Assembly: GCA_030159075.1 (NCBI GenBank) | Contig: BROG01000047.1 | Coordinates: forward strand, 1,307,001-1,371,000 | Origin: Atrina japonica | Taxonomy: Eukaryota > Mollusca > Bivalvia > Pterioida > Pinnidae | DNA: 64,000 nucleotides | Direction of reading: 5' to 3' | Shown here: piece after piece, positions 1-28,507 of the stretch | Position numbering within the stretch: position 1 is the stretch's first letter | Layout: each line of letters starts with the position of its first letter | Translations under genes and position numbers: made by a program | Notes under the pieces: generated by a model | Seen by the model: the letters and a program-made list of their open reading frames with translations, nothing else | Databases searched by the model: none | Told to the model about the DNA's origin: nothing

Positions 1-436
1 CCGTGCTTTAAGAGAGTAATAGAAAAGACAAAGTCACTTAATCATCGCAATGTATTGTCAATTAATCACGATTTAAATCCACGCAATAATTCCATAAACA
101 AAATATGTGTAACTATCATGAAAGTATGACGTATGGTCGTATGGTTCTGACATAGATACCGACAAAATCAGAAAATAAATAAGTGATAAAACCAGTGGCT
201 TCATTTGTTTCTTTTTATTTTGCGTCTTTGACCGTTTACTGGAATTTTGCTATATTTCCTGAAATATTTGATTTTGTGATGTTAAATACGAGAAAATGAC
301 AACAAATAAGATGTGTCATACAGATAAATATCAATGTCTCATAATGGTTGACATGCGCAAACATCGGATAATTAAACATCTAAAATACGACGGTTAACAA
401 ATACTTGACGAGGGAAAATTTACAACACACACACAC

Positions 437-518
<82 letters not shown>

Positions 519-601
519 CGTATCAAATTTTCTGCCCAAATTATGTATCTCGACATACACCGAATTTCTTTACATTATGAAAGGTTAAAATCAATACTTA
601 C
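1..601. repeat. gene-internal intron DNA with (AC)n/(TA)n array
   Basis: This stretch lies inside intron 14 of the mesh-like gene. It holds a short (AC)n at about 425-437 running into an uninterrupted (TA)n at about 438-516. Nothing else stands out in bases 1-420. Confidence 0.8.
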
Positions 602-17525
<16,924 letters not shown>

Positions 17526-17640
17526 GTGTGCCTGTTCATTTCACCATTAATTTTATCGGCTACTACCGGGTATATTTATGTGTTTCATGCTCTAATAAGT
17601 ACAGTCTATGTTTATGTCTGTGCTCTTTAAACGAAACAAG
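17526..17640 (-). promoter_or_regulatory. possible core promoter of the mesh-like gene
   Basis: Reading the minus strand, a TATA-like ACATAAATATACC lies about 50 bases before the ATG, followed by CCGATAAAA, a possible GATA-factor site. If the TATA box is used, the leader would be only about 20 bases. There is no CpG-rich stretch. This is position-based inference; RNA data would be needed to place the start. Confidence 0.3.
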
Positions 17641-18140
17641 AGAAGGTGTCCTTTTCTTTCGGTTTGTTCTTTGTTATGGCGTCCTTGCCTATTTTTAGAG
17701 GTCAATCGCGACCAAAATATCAATACAACCACAGACGAGATTAAGCATGTATCTGTGGTCAGCTACACATGAATAGTCTCAAATTTATTTATAGAAAGCA
17801 ATAGCCGTAAGCATTTAAACGGAACGCACTGCTTTATATGGAAATTTTTATTTGTTCTTTAATTTTACCTAAAACGTGTAATATCGACCACAATACTATC
17901 AAATGGTTACTATTTAAAATGTTTAGCTACCATAAATAGGCTACGCCACTTTCCAAACATTTTTCTTTTTTAATATAATTTCGAGGAAATATATCTTACA
18001 TATAGGCCGACACACACATGCTCTCTCTCTCTCTCTTTCTCTCTCTCTCATAATTTTTAAATTCCGCTTTGCACTGAATCACTGGGCTCCTTTACCTACA
18101 TTCATAAACTATTTGCCTTACTAGAATCGTAAGTATAAGT
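17641..18140. other. intergenic, upstream of mesh-like gene
   Basis: AT-rich sequence with a short interrupted (CT)n at about 18,019-18,050. No gene or repeat copy recognised. Confidence 0.5.
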
Positions 18141-18145
18141 TGAAA

Positions 18146-18196
18146 ACATACATACATACATATACATACATACATACATACATACATACATACATA
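18146..18196. repeat. (CATA)n microsatellite
   Basis: About 50 bases of CATA repeat directly before a tRNA-derived element. An ORF reading Tyr-Ile-His-Thr repeats is an artefact. Confidence 0.95.
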
Positions 18197-18198
18197 GC

Positions 18199-18640
18199 AC
18201 AACGCTTGTGGAAGTCTAGTGGTAGAGCGTTCGACTCGCAAACGGAAGATCCCAGGTTCGATTCCCGGGGTGGATCTTATAAAAAAAAAACTTTAAAAAC
18301 GGTATTTACTGTTCCTTCACCAAACACTCGCATACGCAGTGAAAGTCACGAGTGTTTCAGATGAGAATTAAAACTGAGGTGTCGTGTCGTCAGTGTTGTG
18401 AAGTGTTTTCCTCGATGTATATAAATAATATGATTATATACCAAATCTGAGTGGGTTAACTATCTGAAACCATCTAAGGGAGATGCCAGGCCTCACCAGT
18501 ACAGTTACGTCTGGTCTCGTCAAGGTCTGTGCAACTTTCTGTATTTATCATAAAATGTTCTCAAAACTAAATACGGAGCCTATCACGTATATCAAGCCCG
18601 ATCGACTTTCACTACATTCATCCCTACCATATTTTAACAG
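18199..18640 (+). mobile_element. tRNA-derived SINE
   Basis: The head (18,199-18,276) has an A-box-like TCTAGTGGTAGAGCG and a B box GGTTCGATTCC, with an anticodon-loop position reading CTCGCAA. The stems pair imperfectly, so it is not a working tRNA. The body shares a block (TTTAACTATTTGAAACCATC, GGGAGATGCCAGGCCT, GTCAAGGTCTG) with 20,365-20,600. A related head with body start is at 48,000-48,125. Together these describe a SINE with a tRNA-like head and a unique body. Confidence 0.65.
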
Positions 18641-18954
18641 TGTTATGTATATTTCTAACAGTGAAATAGAATGTGAATGTTTAAAATGTGATTAATGTTG
18701 ACGGTATGCTGGAATTTTCATTAATTTAAGAATCTAATCACACAAAGACAATGATGTTGATGTTTTGATTCCAATATTTGTATTATCTCTTTGACAAAAA
18801 CTTGCATTTTCACCGCAGTCCTTCTCTAAATACACAATTTTTGTTCCTAATAATTTGATGTTATATGAATTTTTCTTTCTTTCTTTTTCATACATTTCGT
18901 TCCCTCTTTCTACTTGTTTTCATAGATTTTCTATATCTTTTCGTAGAATGTAAA

Positions 18955-19752
<798 letters not shown>

Positions 19753-20364
19753 AATTGTATTGACTTACTCATCCGAAAATCCGACGAGAAAGTCGTGTGT
19801 AAATGATAAAAACATACAATGTGTATATTTACTTGAATGAGACAAAAAAAAAAATAAACGATCTAATTCAAACAAAAATTCAGTGATGATCTAGTAAAAA
19901 TTTCAAGCAAAAGGAAAAAAAATAAGCAAGTGAAAATTTGAATGTAATTTATCACGGTGAGAGAAATAGCCTATCTCGGTTCCGTGAATTTGTATACGGA
20001 ACATTCAATAATTTAGAACAAATAGCTCGGCTCCGTGAATAAGTACACGGAACAAAGAAAAAGGAACACAATTTTAGAACAAAATAATTAAATTTCAACT
20101 GGATCTATTAACTGACTATATATCAAATATAATTGCGATGTCTTGTGTTAAATTGTCAAATATTTGAATTTACAAATTAGAAAATTACACACAATTAATC
20201 AATGAGACTTGGAAACATTCTCTGTCTAGTGGGTAAAATTCTATTAACTTCTTAAGACATGGCTTCACAATATTTTTTGAAAGAACGTTGTTTTATTTGA
20301 AATATATAGTAAAAATGATAGCGTTTCATTACTTTTGTCCCGTTTTTGCACAGTTCATTTCTGA

Positions 20365-20600
20365 TACCAATGTTGTGAAATGTGTATTTCCCTATGTGTA
20401 TAAATAATGTGAATATACACCAAATCACGGTGGTTTAACTATTTGAAACCATCTTAGGGAGATGCCAGGCCTAACAGGTACGTAGATACGCCTGGTCCCG
20501 TCAAGGTCTGTTTAGCAACTCACAAATGTACTCACTACTAAATACGCAGACTATCACGTGTATCAAGCCCGACCGACTTTCACTGCATCCGTATAAAGCA
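20365..20600 (+). mobile_element. SINE body fragment, second copy
   Basis: It matches 18,395-18,620 in order: CCAATGTTGTGAA, TGTATAAATAATGTGA, TTTAACTATTTGAAACCATC, GGGAGATGCCAGGCCTAAC, CCCGTCAAGGTCTG, ATCACGTGTATCAAGCCCG, ACTTTCACT. The tRNA-like head is missing. Confidence 0.65.
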
Positions 20601-21071
20601 AAGGCCAAAAATCGTAGCACTTCATGAAAAACTGGTTTTATCTCCATATATGTGGAATATTTATGACGGGATGTGAAACAAATAAAAAGCATACAAGGCA
20701 CTGAAACCAATGACATTATATATCGTAAAGTGTCACAAGTAGATACAAGTCATGAAATGTCCGTTTATCCGTGGAGTGAGTGGACCCAAACGAAAAAAAT
20801 GTATTCATTCATAACCCAAAACAAGTTACACTCTTAACCAATCATGATTAGCACTTTAATTTTTACAATTTGATTGGTCGAGAGTGGGATCAGCTTAGAA
20901 CTGGGGATAAAACATTTTATAACTTTGGGTCTTTACCATTCAAATTTATGTCTTTAGTGGACAAACCTGTGTCGTCTGTCATTTTTTGTTTAGATAACCA
21001 ACATCAGTTCAAGTTTATATTACTATATTGACATTCTTGTCACGTGACCAGGTGTCCTTCCCCTTAAATAG

Positions 21072-21690
21072 AGCGCGTCATATAATAAAGGATGGAATCA
21101 GTGTATCAAAAGGTGCTCGTTACATAATAAAGGATGGAAACAGTGTATCAAATGGTGCTCGTCATATAATAAAGGATGGAAACAGTGTATCAAATGGTGC
21201 TCGTCATATAATAAAGGATGGAAACAGTGTATCAAATGGTGCTCGTCATATAATAAAGGATCGAAACAGTGTATCAAATGGTGCTCTTCACATAATAAAG
21301 GGTCGAAACAGTATATCAAATGGTGCTCGTTATATAATAAAGGATCGAAACAGTATATCAAATGGTGCTCGTTACATAATAAAGGATAGACACAGTATAT
21401 TAAAAGGTGCTAATCACATAATAAAGGATCAACACAGTGTATTAAATGGTGCTCTTCACATAATAAAGGATCGAAGCAGTATATCAAATGGTGCTCGTTA
21501 TATAATCAAGGGTCGAAACAGTATATTAAATGCTGCTCGTCACAAAATAAAGAATTGACACAGCATATTAAATGGTGCGAATCATATAATAAAGGGTCGA
21601 CACAGTATATTAAATGGTGTTCTCCATTAAGGTTTGAAACAGTATATTAAATGGTGCTCGTAAAATAATAGAGTTGCAACTGTATAATAT
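21072..21690. repeat. 42-bp minisatellite, about 14 copies, open in one frame
   Basis: The unit holds GGTGCTCGTCATATAATAAA and GGATGGAAACAGTGTATCAAAT. Because 42 is a multiple of 3, the frame that starts ATG at 21,028 stays open to 21,558 (176 codons) and reads GARHIIKDGNSVSN repeats; a minus-strand frame is open too over part of the array. The last copies are diverged and break both frames. No promoter, splice or domain support exists, so I call it a minisatellite and not a gene, while noting the preserved phase. Confidence 0.85.
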
Positions 21691-21699
21691 TTACATATC

Positions 21700-23059
21700 A
21701 ACTGTTATTTCCTTCATTGCAAGTATATAGAATTCATATTTCAATAACACAAGTCCGTCTTCGCGTGACCCAAGCGTTTAACCGCTTTACTTTTTGGCGT
21801 AGGAATACATAACATTTTAGAAATCCTTTCCATGACCATGTATTTGTCGGACAAGTCTTCTCTGAACATATGAATAAAGAATAAAATAACACACATTCAT
21901 TTCGTGTTTTTTATTTAATCTTAAAAGCCATTCAATACCACAAAACAAACAAAAATCACAGAAAGAAATCGAAAACACAAGACTAGGCCTGCATCTGTAG
22001 CACACTGTACATGTCCATATTGCGATAGATCTAGGTCATGTTATGAAAAGAAACACAGGCCACAGAAATGAAAATTCGCTTCGTAGTTGCGTTGCTTGTA
22101 AGTTGAACAAAAAAAAGGAGAGTTAGGTCTAGTGCAATTTTGTCAAGCATCTCTGATAAACAGCTTGGTTTGCCGTCACCATATATTCCTCTCAGAGACA
22201 ATTCGTCACTCGCGTCGTGTGAAATCGGCTCTCATTTCACCTCAGATCCTATAATTGCTAGGCTACTTCCCAGGTCCATCTTGTTTTCACAACCTGTAAT
22301 GTTAACATATGGACCTATTATACTTTATAGCCTAGGCCTACATGGATTTTCCATAACGAAGGTGTCGATAATTATCTTTTAAACAGACAAATACAAGTTT
22401 GTTATTTCACAACATAATCTGCATTTGTCTTGTTTCAATTGATTTGAAGGATTTGCTACTGGGCTAGCCTATAAAGAATATAAAGGTATGATCGTTATAC
22501 TGAAATACTTACGAAAACATCACCGATACGGCATTTCCCAGCTGATTCAGCGATTGGTAAAAATGTCAAGTACAGTAGAATGGCTACCTCCAATTGTCAT
22601 GAACGAATATTACCAGTCACACTCAAACGTTCTGCGGTATATTCCACTGATAAAATATCAGAATTCAAACGAAAATTTGTTGTAAACAACGATCATCTGT
22701 TGCTATCCAAATCGCACATGGTAGGCCTATCAGCCATTTGCACACGGCCCATTCTGACACATTTAACGCGCCACTACTAAATGGTCAAATATTAATAACT
22801 GCGAACTAAATCTGAGAATAAGTATTCAAAATTGTCCATATCACTAGTTTCTTTCAAATGATATAAAAAAAGCAATTAAACATTAATTTCATTTAATATT
22901 TGCGATCAGAAAAGAGAACTACTTCTCATGTCAAAACAGCTGTTGAGCTAATACGTCATATGAAAACACCCCCCCCCCCTCCGCAAAGTCAATATTCTGG
23001 AATGAATTTAATATCCAGTGGACTTGTTTCACAGAAAAATGGTAATGTATATAAATATA
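21700..23059. other. intergenic, no firm feature
   Basis: AT-rich. A 30-base stretch at 22,068-22,097 reads MKIRFVVALL before a perfect donor GTAAGT, which could be a signal-peptide exon of a plus-strand gene, but no following exon was found. A (C)9 run is at about 22,969. Short ORFs at 22,140, 22,488 and 22,580 show no motif. Confidence 0.4.
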
Positions 23060-23212
23060 AGGATTGTTTTTCATTTTTTGAACATCATCGGGGTATAAAA
23101 GCAATTGCTCATGGAAAAAAATTCATTGTGCAGCACTTGGTGCTGCACAGAAACTTTTCCATGAGCAATTGCTTTTATACCCCGATGATGTTCAAAAATG
23201 AAAAACAATCCT
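23060..23212. mobile_element. palindromic (hairpin) MITE
   Basis: Two arms of about 75 bases are near-perfect inverted copies around a loop of a few bases (TTGG). The outer 56 bases differ by one T. Ends are AGGATTG / CAATCCT, flanked by TA on both sides (23,058-59 and 23,213-14), as in Tc1/mariner-type MITEs. The ORF across it (22,900-23,268) has no other support. Directly after it, 23,220-23,268 resembles a diverged unit of the 42-bp minisatellite. Confidence 0.75.
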
Positions 23213-23269
23213 TAATTAGATGGTGCTCGTTCTATAGTAAAGGTTCCGTGCTATATAATAAACTGTGAT

Positions 23270-24491
23270 ACTGCGTATTTAATTATGTGTACAGTATAAT
23301 AGTTAACGCAATAATAACCACTTGGAATATCTCGGATCTTTTCCCTATCGCATACTTGAGAGAAGAGTATGATCATATAAAATAACCCTCACTGTTTTAA
23401 ATGTAACAACAAACAGAATTTAAAGGTATGATTCGTTATTATGCACATAACGCGTTATGTTGACGACCATGCAATTGCAAAGTTTACTAAATATACGTCA
23501 CTGTTAACAACTCAATAGTTATATTCGAGCGCAGCGAGCTGTTTATTGTAGAAATGTTGCAACTTGTGTCTAGTCCAATAATTACAGTCTTACGGTCAGT
23601 CTTCTGGAGTGTACTACGGGTTTCAAAAAGATTCAACTGGAACATTGCAAACGAGGCTCCGCATACGGGTTCCTAAAACATGGCTGCCGTAAATCTCTAA
23701 TCTAATTGAATTATACACGTGGTTGATTACAATGGGTTTAGGGACAGAATTAGTAACAGCCTAGATATAATAGCCCGATCCCATAATAGCAGGATTACTA
23801 TAGTAGTAACAGCCAAGACGTCTTACCAACATCTTATTGTTCCAATAAATCAATGCCAAATACGCTTTACCTATAATTTGACAATAATGGTAATGGTAAG
23901 GGGTTAGAAAATGAGCTGTGCATACATTGGCTGCATTTAAATTAATGTTACATTGCGACGTTATAATGACAAAGCTGCGCTCGCTTCAAAGCAATGCTTT
24001 AATTCATATTATTGTTTTATATTGTTTATTTGAAAAAAAATTAGAGTAAAAAATTTATGCCTTATCTCTCTTCACCTGTTCACTCCACGCGCACATACTG
24101 CTCCACACATATTGCAACTGAACAAGCAGATAATACAGTCAGCGACACGTCATCACTCTATGTGTATATGACGTATCGCCAAGTGATATAATAAGAATGT
24201 TCACGTGACTTCCACTGGAATGTAATGATGTGCATGTTACTGTTCAATTCGGTTTTATTTATCTATTTTGACAATTTATATATTTGAAAATGTACTTTTT
24301 GTTAGTCCTGGTAAAATTGATAAATTTGAACAGGAACCTGTACATGCAATGCTTCAAAATGGTTTAAAAGCATAACATGTGGTGCGATGCGGTTACAAAA
24401 TTTGTTAAACAAGTTCTACATAAATCGGTGCAAGATTGTCATAGAACTTGTCAATAGAATTGTACATATCAAAAGCACCAATGATGTATCC
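23270..24491. other. intergenic, no recognised feature
   Basis: AT-rich sequence between the hairpin element and the mariner. I see neither repeats shared with other parts nor coding signals. Confidence 0.5.
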
Positions 24492-24493
24492 TA

Positions 24494-25621
24494 CGAGGGC
24501 TGATTGATAAGTTTTGAGCCTTGAACTGAAAGAATTAATCAGGGTTATCCATTTCATCGACAATTTAAGGCTGTGTAAGCAACAAATGGTGCTATTTGGT
24601 ATTTTTTGTTTTTGTTTTGTTAAAGAGGTAACACTCTAAAGTAAACACGTCAAGTGACAAAATGAAAAAAAAAATCCGAAGAGAGCAGTGATTCAATATT
24701 TATCAAAGAAAGGTCTAGTACTTAAGACTATTTATCCTGACACCATAGCAACACTAGGAGAGGACCCCCTTTATATTCTACCGTTACAAGCTTGCTGGCA
24801 GAATTTAAGCGTGGCAGGTAGAGCCTTCAATTTGACCCCCTCATGGAAGGCCTGTCACTATGGAATCTCCTGAAATGGTCACTTAAGTCCATTTCTTAGG
24901 ATATAGTTCATTCCATTTTTACTGAAGATCTTAAGATGATAAAGCTCTCAGTACACTGAGTATCAATACTTCTGGGTATTAATCTGAATCTTTTAGAGAC
25001 AAATACTGCCAACTATCTGCGGAGGTTTGTGACTATGGATGAAACACGGGTCCATTATTTCACCCCAGAAGCCAAACGACAAATATAAACAATATAGAAG
25101 CACCTTGGTTTATCGCCGCCAAATGAGGCAAAGTGTATTCCATCAGCTGGGAAGTTTATGGCCTTGGGTTTTTAGGGATGCTGATGGTAGTCTTCTTTAG
25201 ATTTCCCCCAAAAGGGGAAAACAATTAGTGGAACATATTCTGCATCATTTCTTAGTCAGTTAATAGAATACATTAAGACCACGCGCCGTGAAAAGTTCAG
25301 TAAATGTGTCTTTTTTCATCAGGACAATGACCCTGCTCAAAAGTCTTTCATTCTTATGGCTGCTATGAATGATCGTGACTTTCACTGGATTGATTCAACA
25401 CCCCCTAACTCATCTGATCTCGCAGATTATGACATCATACATGGGATGGAGGACTTTCTGGATAGTCAAGAAAGGGACTCTTTAAAAGTAGCAGTGATGC
25501 TCTTAAACATCGCTGGCAAAAGTGTATGGGCACTGAAGGAGATTATGTTGAAAATTAGTGTAATACATCTCCCAAAAGAAATCGATACACATGAGGCTCA
25601 AAACTTATAAATCAACCCTCG
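24494..25621 (+). pseudogene. full-length decayed mariner-type transposon
   Basis: Terminal inverted repeats CGAGGGCTGATTGATAAGTT (left) and the inverse of CGAGGGTTGATTTATAAGTT (right) are flanked by TA duplications at 24,492-93 and 25,622-23. A transposase is readable in order but in shifting frames: an N-terminal helix-turn-helix part (RAVIQYLSKKGLVLK...VATLGED-like, from about 24,680), 'FVTMDETRVHYFTPEAK' (first catalytic Asp, about 25,025), 'FHQDNDPAQKS' (second, about 25,320) and 'SSDLADYD' (third; the family's usual two residues after DLA are missing). Several stops and frameshifts make it inactive. The open C-terminal ORF is 25,356-25,610. Confidence 0.88.
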
Positions 25622-25623
25622 TA

Positions 25624-26390
25624 TGACATAAAAAGGAACTTATAATTATAAAGAAACAATACCCTGTCTTCAAAGCAACAGCCATTTTTAAATCATGAAA
25701 AAATACAAAATCTGTTTCTGTAACGCTCCTCAGATGCTCTGGTACAGATGTATATACATATACTTAAAAAAGGTAACATTTACAGACACTTGCTCCCATC
25801 CCGTTTGGGATTCGCAATTGTTCTTCGTGTTGAGACCGTGTTATATTTAATTTGTCGTTACTCTGTTTCAAATGTCGAGTTGCTTTTTCGTTGGCGGTTG
25901 TTGAGACGTCTGTACCAACTGTGAATTTATACTTTGGTATCTGAGATGTTTTATATTTTAATTTCATTATGATCTCATTGTTTACTCCCCTTTATTGTTA
26001 TTGTGGCATGGGATTATTTTTTTTCAATCTTACACATAATTATGCATTACGCGCATTTAACGTTATACGCTATCTGTAAACTCCTTTCTTAACTTATTTA
26101 CTTTGAATCATCTTAAGGAGGTAGGATACACTGCAAATAATAAATGAACTTTTAGTTGTTACAAATGTATATTATGTATCTATATCTTTTAAGAGATCAA
26201 AAGGGTCTCTGCAGTTTGTCCCTTTCTGTTGTTGTTGTATTGTAATAATCCATTACTAGCATTAACTATGTGTCATTATAATTTGTGTTTTGAACATAAA
26301 TGAAGCTGGAATGTGTATCTACGTACACAAAATCAATTCCGAAATGCGCGCTACATAGAAAATGTAGTAATTGAATATCAGTATATTATC
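25624..26390. other. intergenic, no recognised feature
   Basis: Plain AT-rich sequence. 25,850-25,930 contains TTACTCTGTTTCAAATGTCG and GAGTTGCTTTTTCGTTGGCG, which match the 3' part of the RT element family (plus orientation), so an old fragment is present at about 25,850-25,960. Confidence 0.5.
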
Positions 26391-26530
26391 CATATATATA
26401 TATATATATATACGTCAGTTATATATATATATATATATATATATGCGACGATTTTTGTTATATATATATATATAGAATCCCGATCTAGACATTTTTTTAT
26501 ATAGATACATAGATAGATAGATAGATAGAT
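26391..26530. repeat. broken (TA)n and (GATA)n microsatellites
   Basis: Three (TA)n runs separated by short unique pieces (26,391-26,475) and a (GATA)n at about 26,506-26,530. Confidence 0.9.
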
Positions 26531-26718
26531 AATTACTCTTTTCTGTAAAGCAATTTGTTGCAAAACCAAACATTGACGTATGAGTGACACATATGTATGT
26601 TTTTCTCCAATTAAGTTCTTCTCATTATCTTAGAAATGTAAAGATCTCATTGATTTATATTCTCCTTTCATCTTCATCTTGTTTTCGGCACCATTAGAAA
26701 GTATGTAAACATTTGTTT

Positions 26719-27160
26719 ATTGCATTTCATTTTGAAGTGTTTTAATAACGTTAAGTTTTTTTGTTTTGTTTTTGTTTTGTTTTGTTTTGTATTTTTTTTT
26801 TTGTAAGATTTCTCGACTTTTGCATTAATGACCATCTGAAAATAATCTCTTTTTTGACATTAATTTTTTATTTTTCTAATGAAACAAAATATGAATAACA
26901 CAATGTAATGTGTATCGTTTTGCATAATGTATCTTATATACATATCCCTGTACAGGGGCATTAGCTGTGTTATTGCATTTCATTTTGAAGTGTTTTAATA
27001 ACGTTAAGTTTTTTTTTGTTTTTTTGTTTTTGTTTTGTTTTGGTTTTTTTGTAAGATTTCTCGAATTTTGCATAATGACCATCTTTTTCAATGTAATGTG
27101 TATCGTTTTGCATAATGTATCTTATATACATATCCCTGTACAGGGGCATTAGCTGTGTTT
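26719..27160. repeat. tandem duplication, 252-bp unit
   Basis: The sequence TATTGCATTTCATTTTGAAG starts at 26,719 and again at 26,971, and both units end with ATGTATCTTATATACATATC and CCCTGTACAGGGGCATTAGC. The second unit is shorter (about 190 bases) through an internal loss. Both units contain T-rich TTTTG runs and one end of the TTAA-type MITE. Confidence 0.75.
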
Positions 27161-27416
27161 TTTCCAAAAGAAATGTTTCTTTTTTGCTACCTTATTTGGT
27201 GGTGTCCAATAACAAATAAGAGCTATACATAGGCATACCAATCCTATATTTCTATATATTTAGTGATCATCAAGTTACTTGTATTCTTAAGAAATTTTAA
27301 CAAAATATATAGAATTTAAGAATTTTTATACCTATGTATATCTCGTTTTTGTTATTGTACATCAATCTGAGAAGTAAACAAATATTTGTTTGGGAAAAAA
27401 CCTATCCTTTGCCCCT
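27142..27416. mobile_element. TTAA-type MITE, copy next to GPCR stop codon
   Basis: Ends AGGGGCATTAGCTGTGTTT and the inverse TTTGCCCCT, same family as 3721-4072. The right border reads TTGTAA and not TTAA. It ends 11 bases beyond the stop codon of the GPCR gene, so it forms most of the gene's proximal 3' UTR if the transcript runs on. Confidence 0.6.
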
Positions 27417-27427
27417 TTGTAATTTTA

Positions 27428-28507
27428 CTATACATTTGATATCACGTGACCATGTGTTTTTACATGGGAGTTAGTATTAATTGTTTGGTCTTTACTTTTA
27501 GTGGTACGACTAACGTATCCAGTTTTAGAAAATCCAGTAGCCTTGGAACATAACTTGTCTAGCTGCGTCCTTTTACCATAGTGTTTGCTTTTTATGGTGC
27601 TCAGAATTAACGACTGATTTATATCACGTATTCTCGTCACTGTTGATTTTTTCCCATTTAATTTTGAGCAAATATTTATGATAATGCATCTGAACCTCCT
27701 GCTAAAGATGGCGTATATGAACGGATCCCAGGTGGCGTGAAGAGCAATCAGTAACATAGACGCCAATACAAATGCGTCACTTAAGGTTGTTTCCTGATTC
27801 ATGTACGTGTCAATAGCTTCCCTTATTTCTTTATATATGTGGAGTGACCAACAAACTACGAATGCTGCTATTAATCCCAGCAATCTCAGCATTGCTTTGA
27901 ATTCCCTTTGTAATTTAGACGTCGTAACTCGAGACTCCGAGGTTGAACTACCGTTAGTGTTAAAGTCAAAACCAACGTTGACACCAATTCGACAATTTTC
28001 CACACAGGGAAACCCCATCATCGAAAGTTTATTTATAGGATCCATAAACGCAAAAGCTATATATCCGTTTGAAGGTATGTTACCATGGCTTTTAAAAGTA
28101 TTTCTCGATATCTGAGAATTAATATCACCGATTCGTCTTGCATGCAGTCTAGCAACCTTAATGATTTTGTAATAGCTAAAAAGCATAATTGACAAAGGAA
28201 TTACAAACATAATTGATGTCATGTAAATTGCATAAGACGGGTGGTATTTCCAAGTTGTAATACAAAGTCGGTGTTGCGTGTGGTAATTTATAACTCCCCA
28301 GTTTCCAAACAGAGCTGGGACAGAACTCACAATCGCCACTGTCCATATAATTATCATGAATATTGATATATACCTCCAGGATGTCCAGGACGAGTACTTT
28401 AGGCAGTGTATGATCGCAAGGTACCTATCCATTGCTACAGCTGTCACGGTTGATATCGAGCCAACGGAAAACAAATTGATTAGGAAACCGATGATTTGAC
28501 ACGAAAC
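27428..28507 (-). CDS. GPCR exon 2: TM3 to C-terminus
   Basis: 359 codons plus TAG. It starts VSCQIIGFLINLFSVGSIST, so the first Met inside the exon is not the start. It carries DRYLAI, ECL2 with its Cys, TM5, a basic loop (KVARLHARRIG), TM6 (FVVCWSLHIY), TM7 (ALHATWDPFIYAIF) and the cytoplasmic tail ending HGHVISNV. The acceptor at 28,508 has a pyrimidine-rich lead (TTCTTTGCTTGTAG). Confidence 0.9.
   Translation of the reverse strand, partial: VSCQIIGFLINLFSVGSISTVTAVAMDRYLAIIHCLKYSSWTSWRYISIFMIIIWTVAIVSSVPALFGNWGVINYHTQHRLCITTWKYHPSYAIYMTSIMFVIPLSIMLFSYYKIIKVARLHARRIGDINSQISRNTFKSHGNIPSNGYIAFAFMDPINKLSMMGFPCVENCRIGVNVGFDFNTNGSSTSESRVTTSKLQREFKAMLRLLGLIAAFVVCWSLHIYKEIREAIDTYMNQETTLSDAFVLASMLLIALHATWDPFIYAIFSRRFRCIIINICSKLNGKKSTVTRIRDINQSLILSTIKSKHYGKRTQLDKLCSKATGFSKTGYVSRTTKSKDQTINTNSHVKTHGHVISNV

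Noticed and set aside
18199..18276. Functional tRNA gene
   Set aside because: A and B boxes are present but the acceptor and anticodon stems do not pair well, and a SINE body follows.
25356..25610. 84-codon ORF as a live gene
   Set aside because: It is the C-terminal third of the decayed mariner transposase between that element's inverted ends.
27801..28115. 104-codon plus-strand ORF
   Set aside because: Antisense to the third intracellular loop and TM6 region of the GPCR exon.
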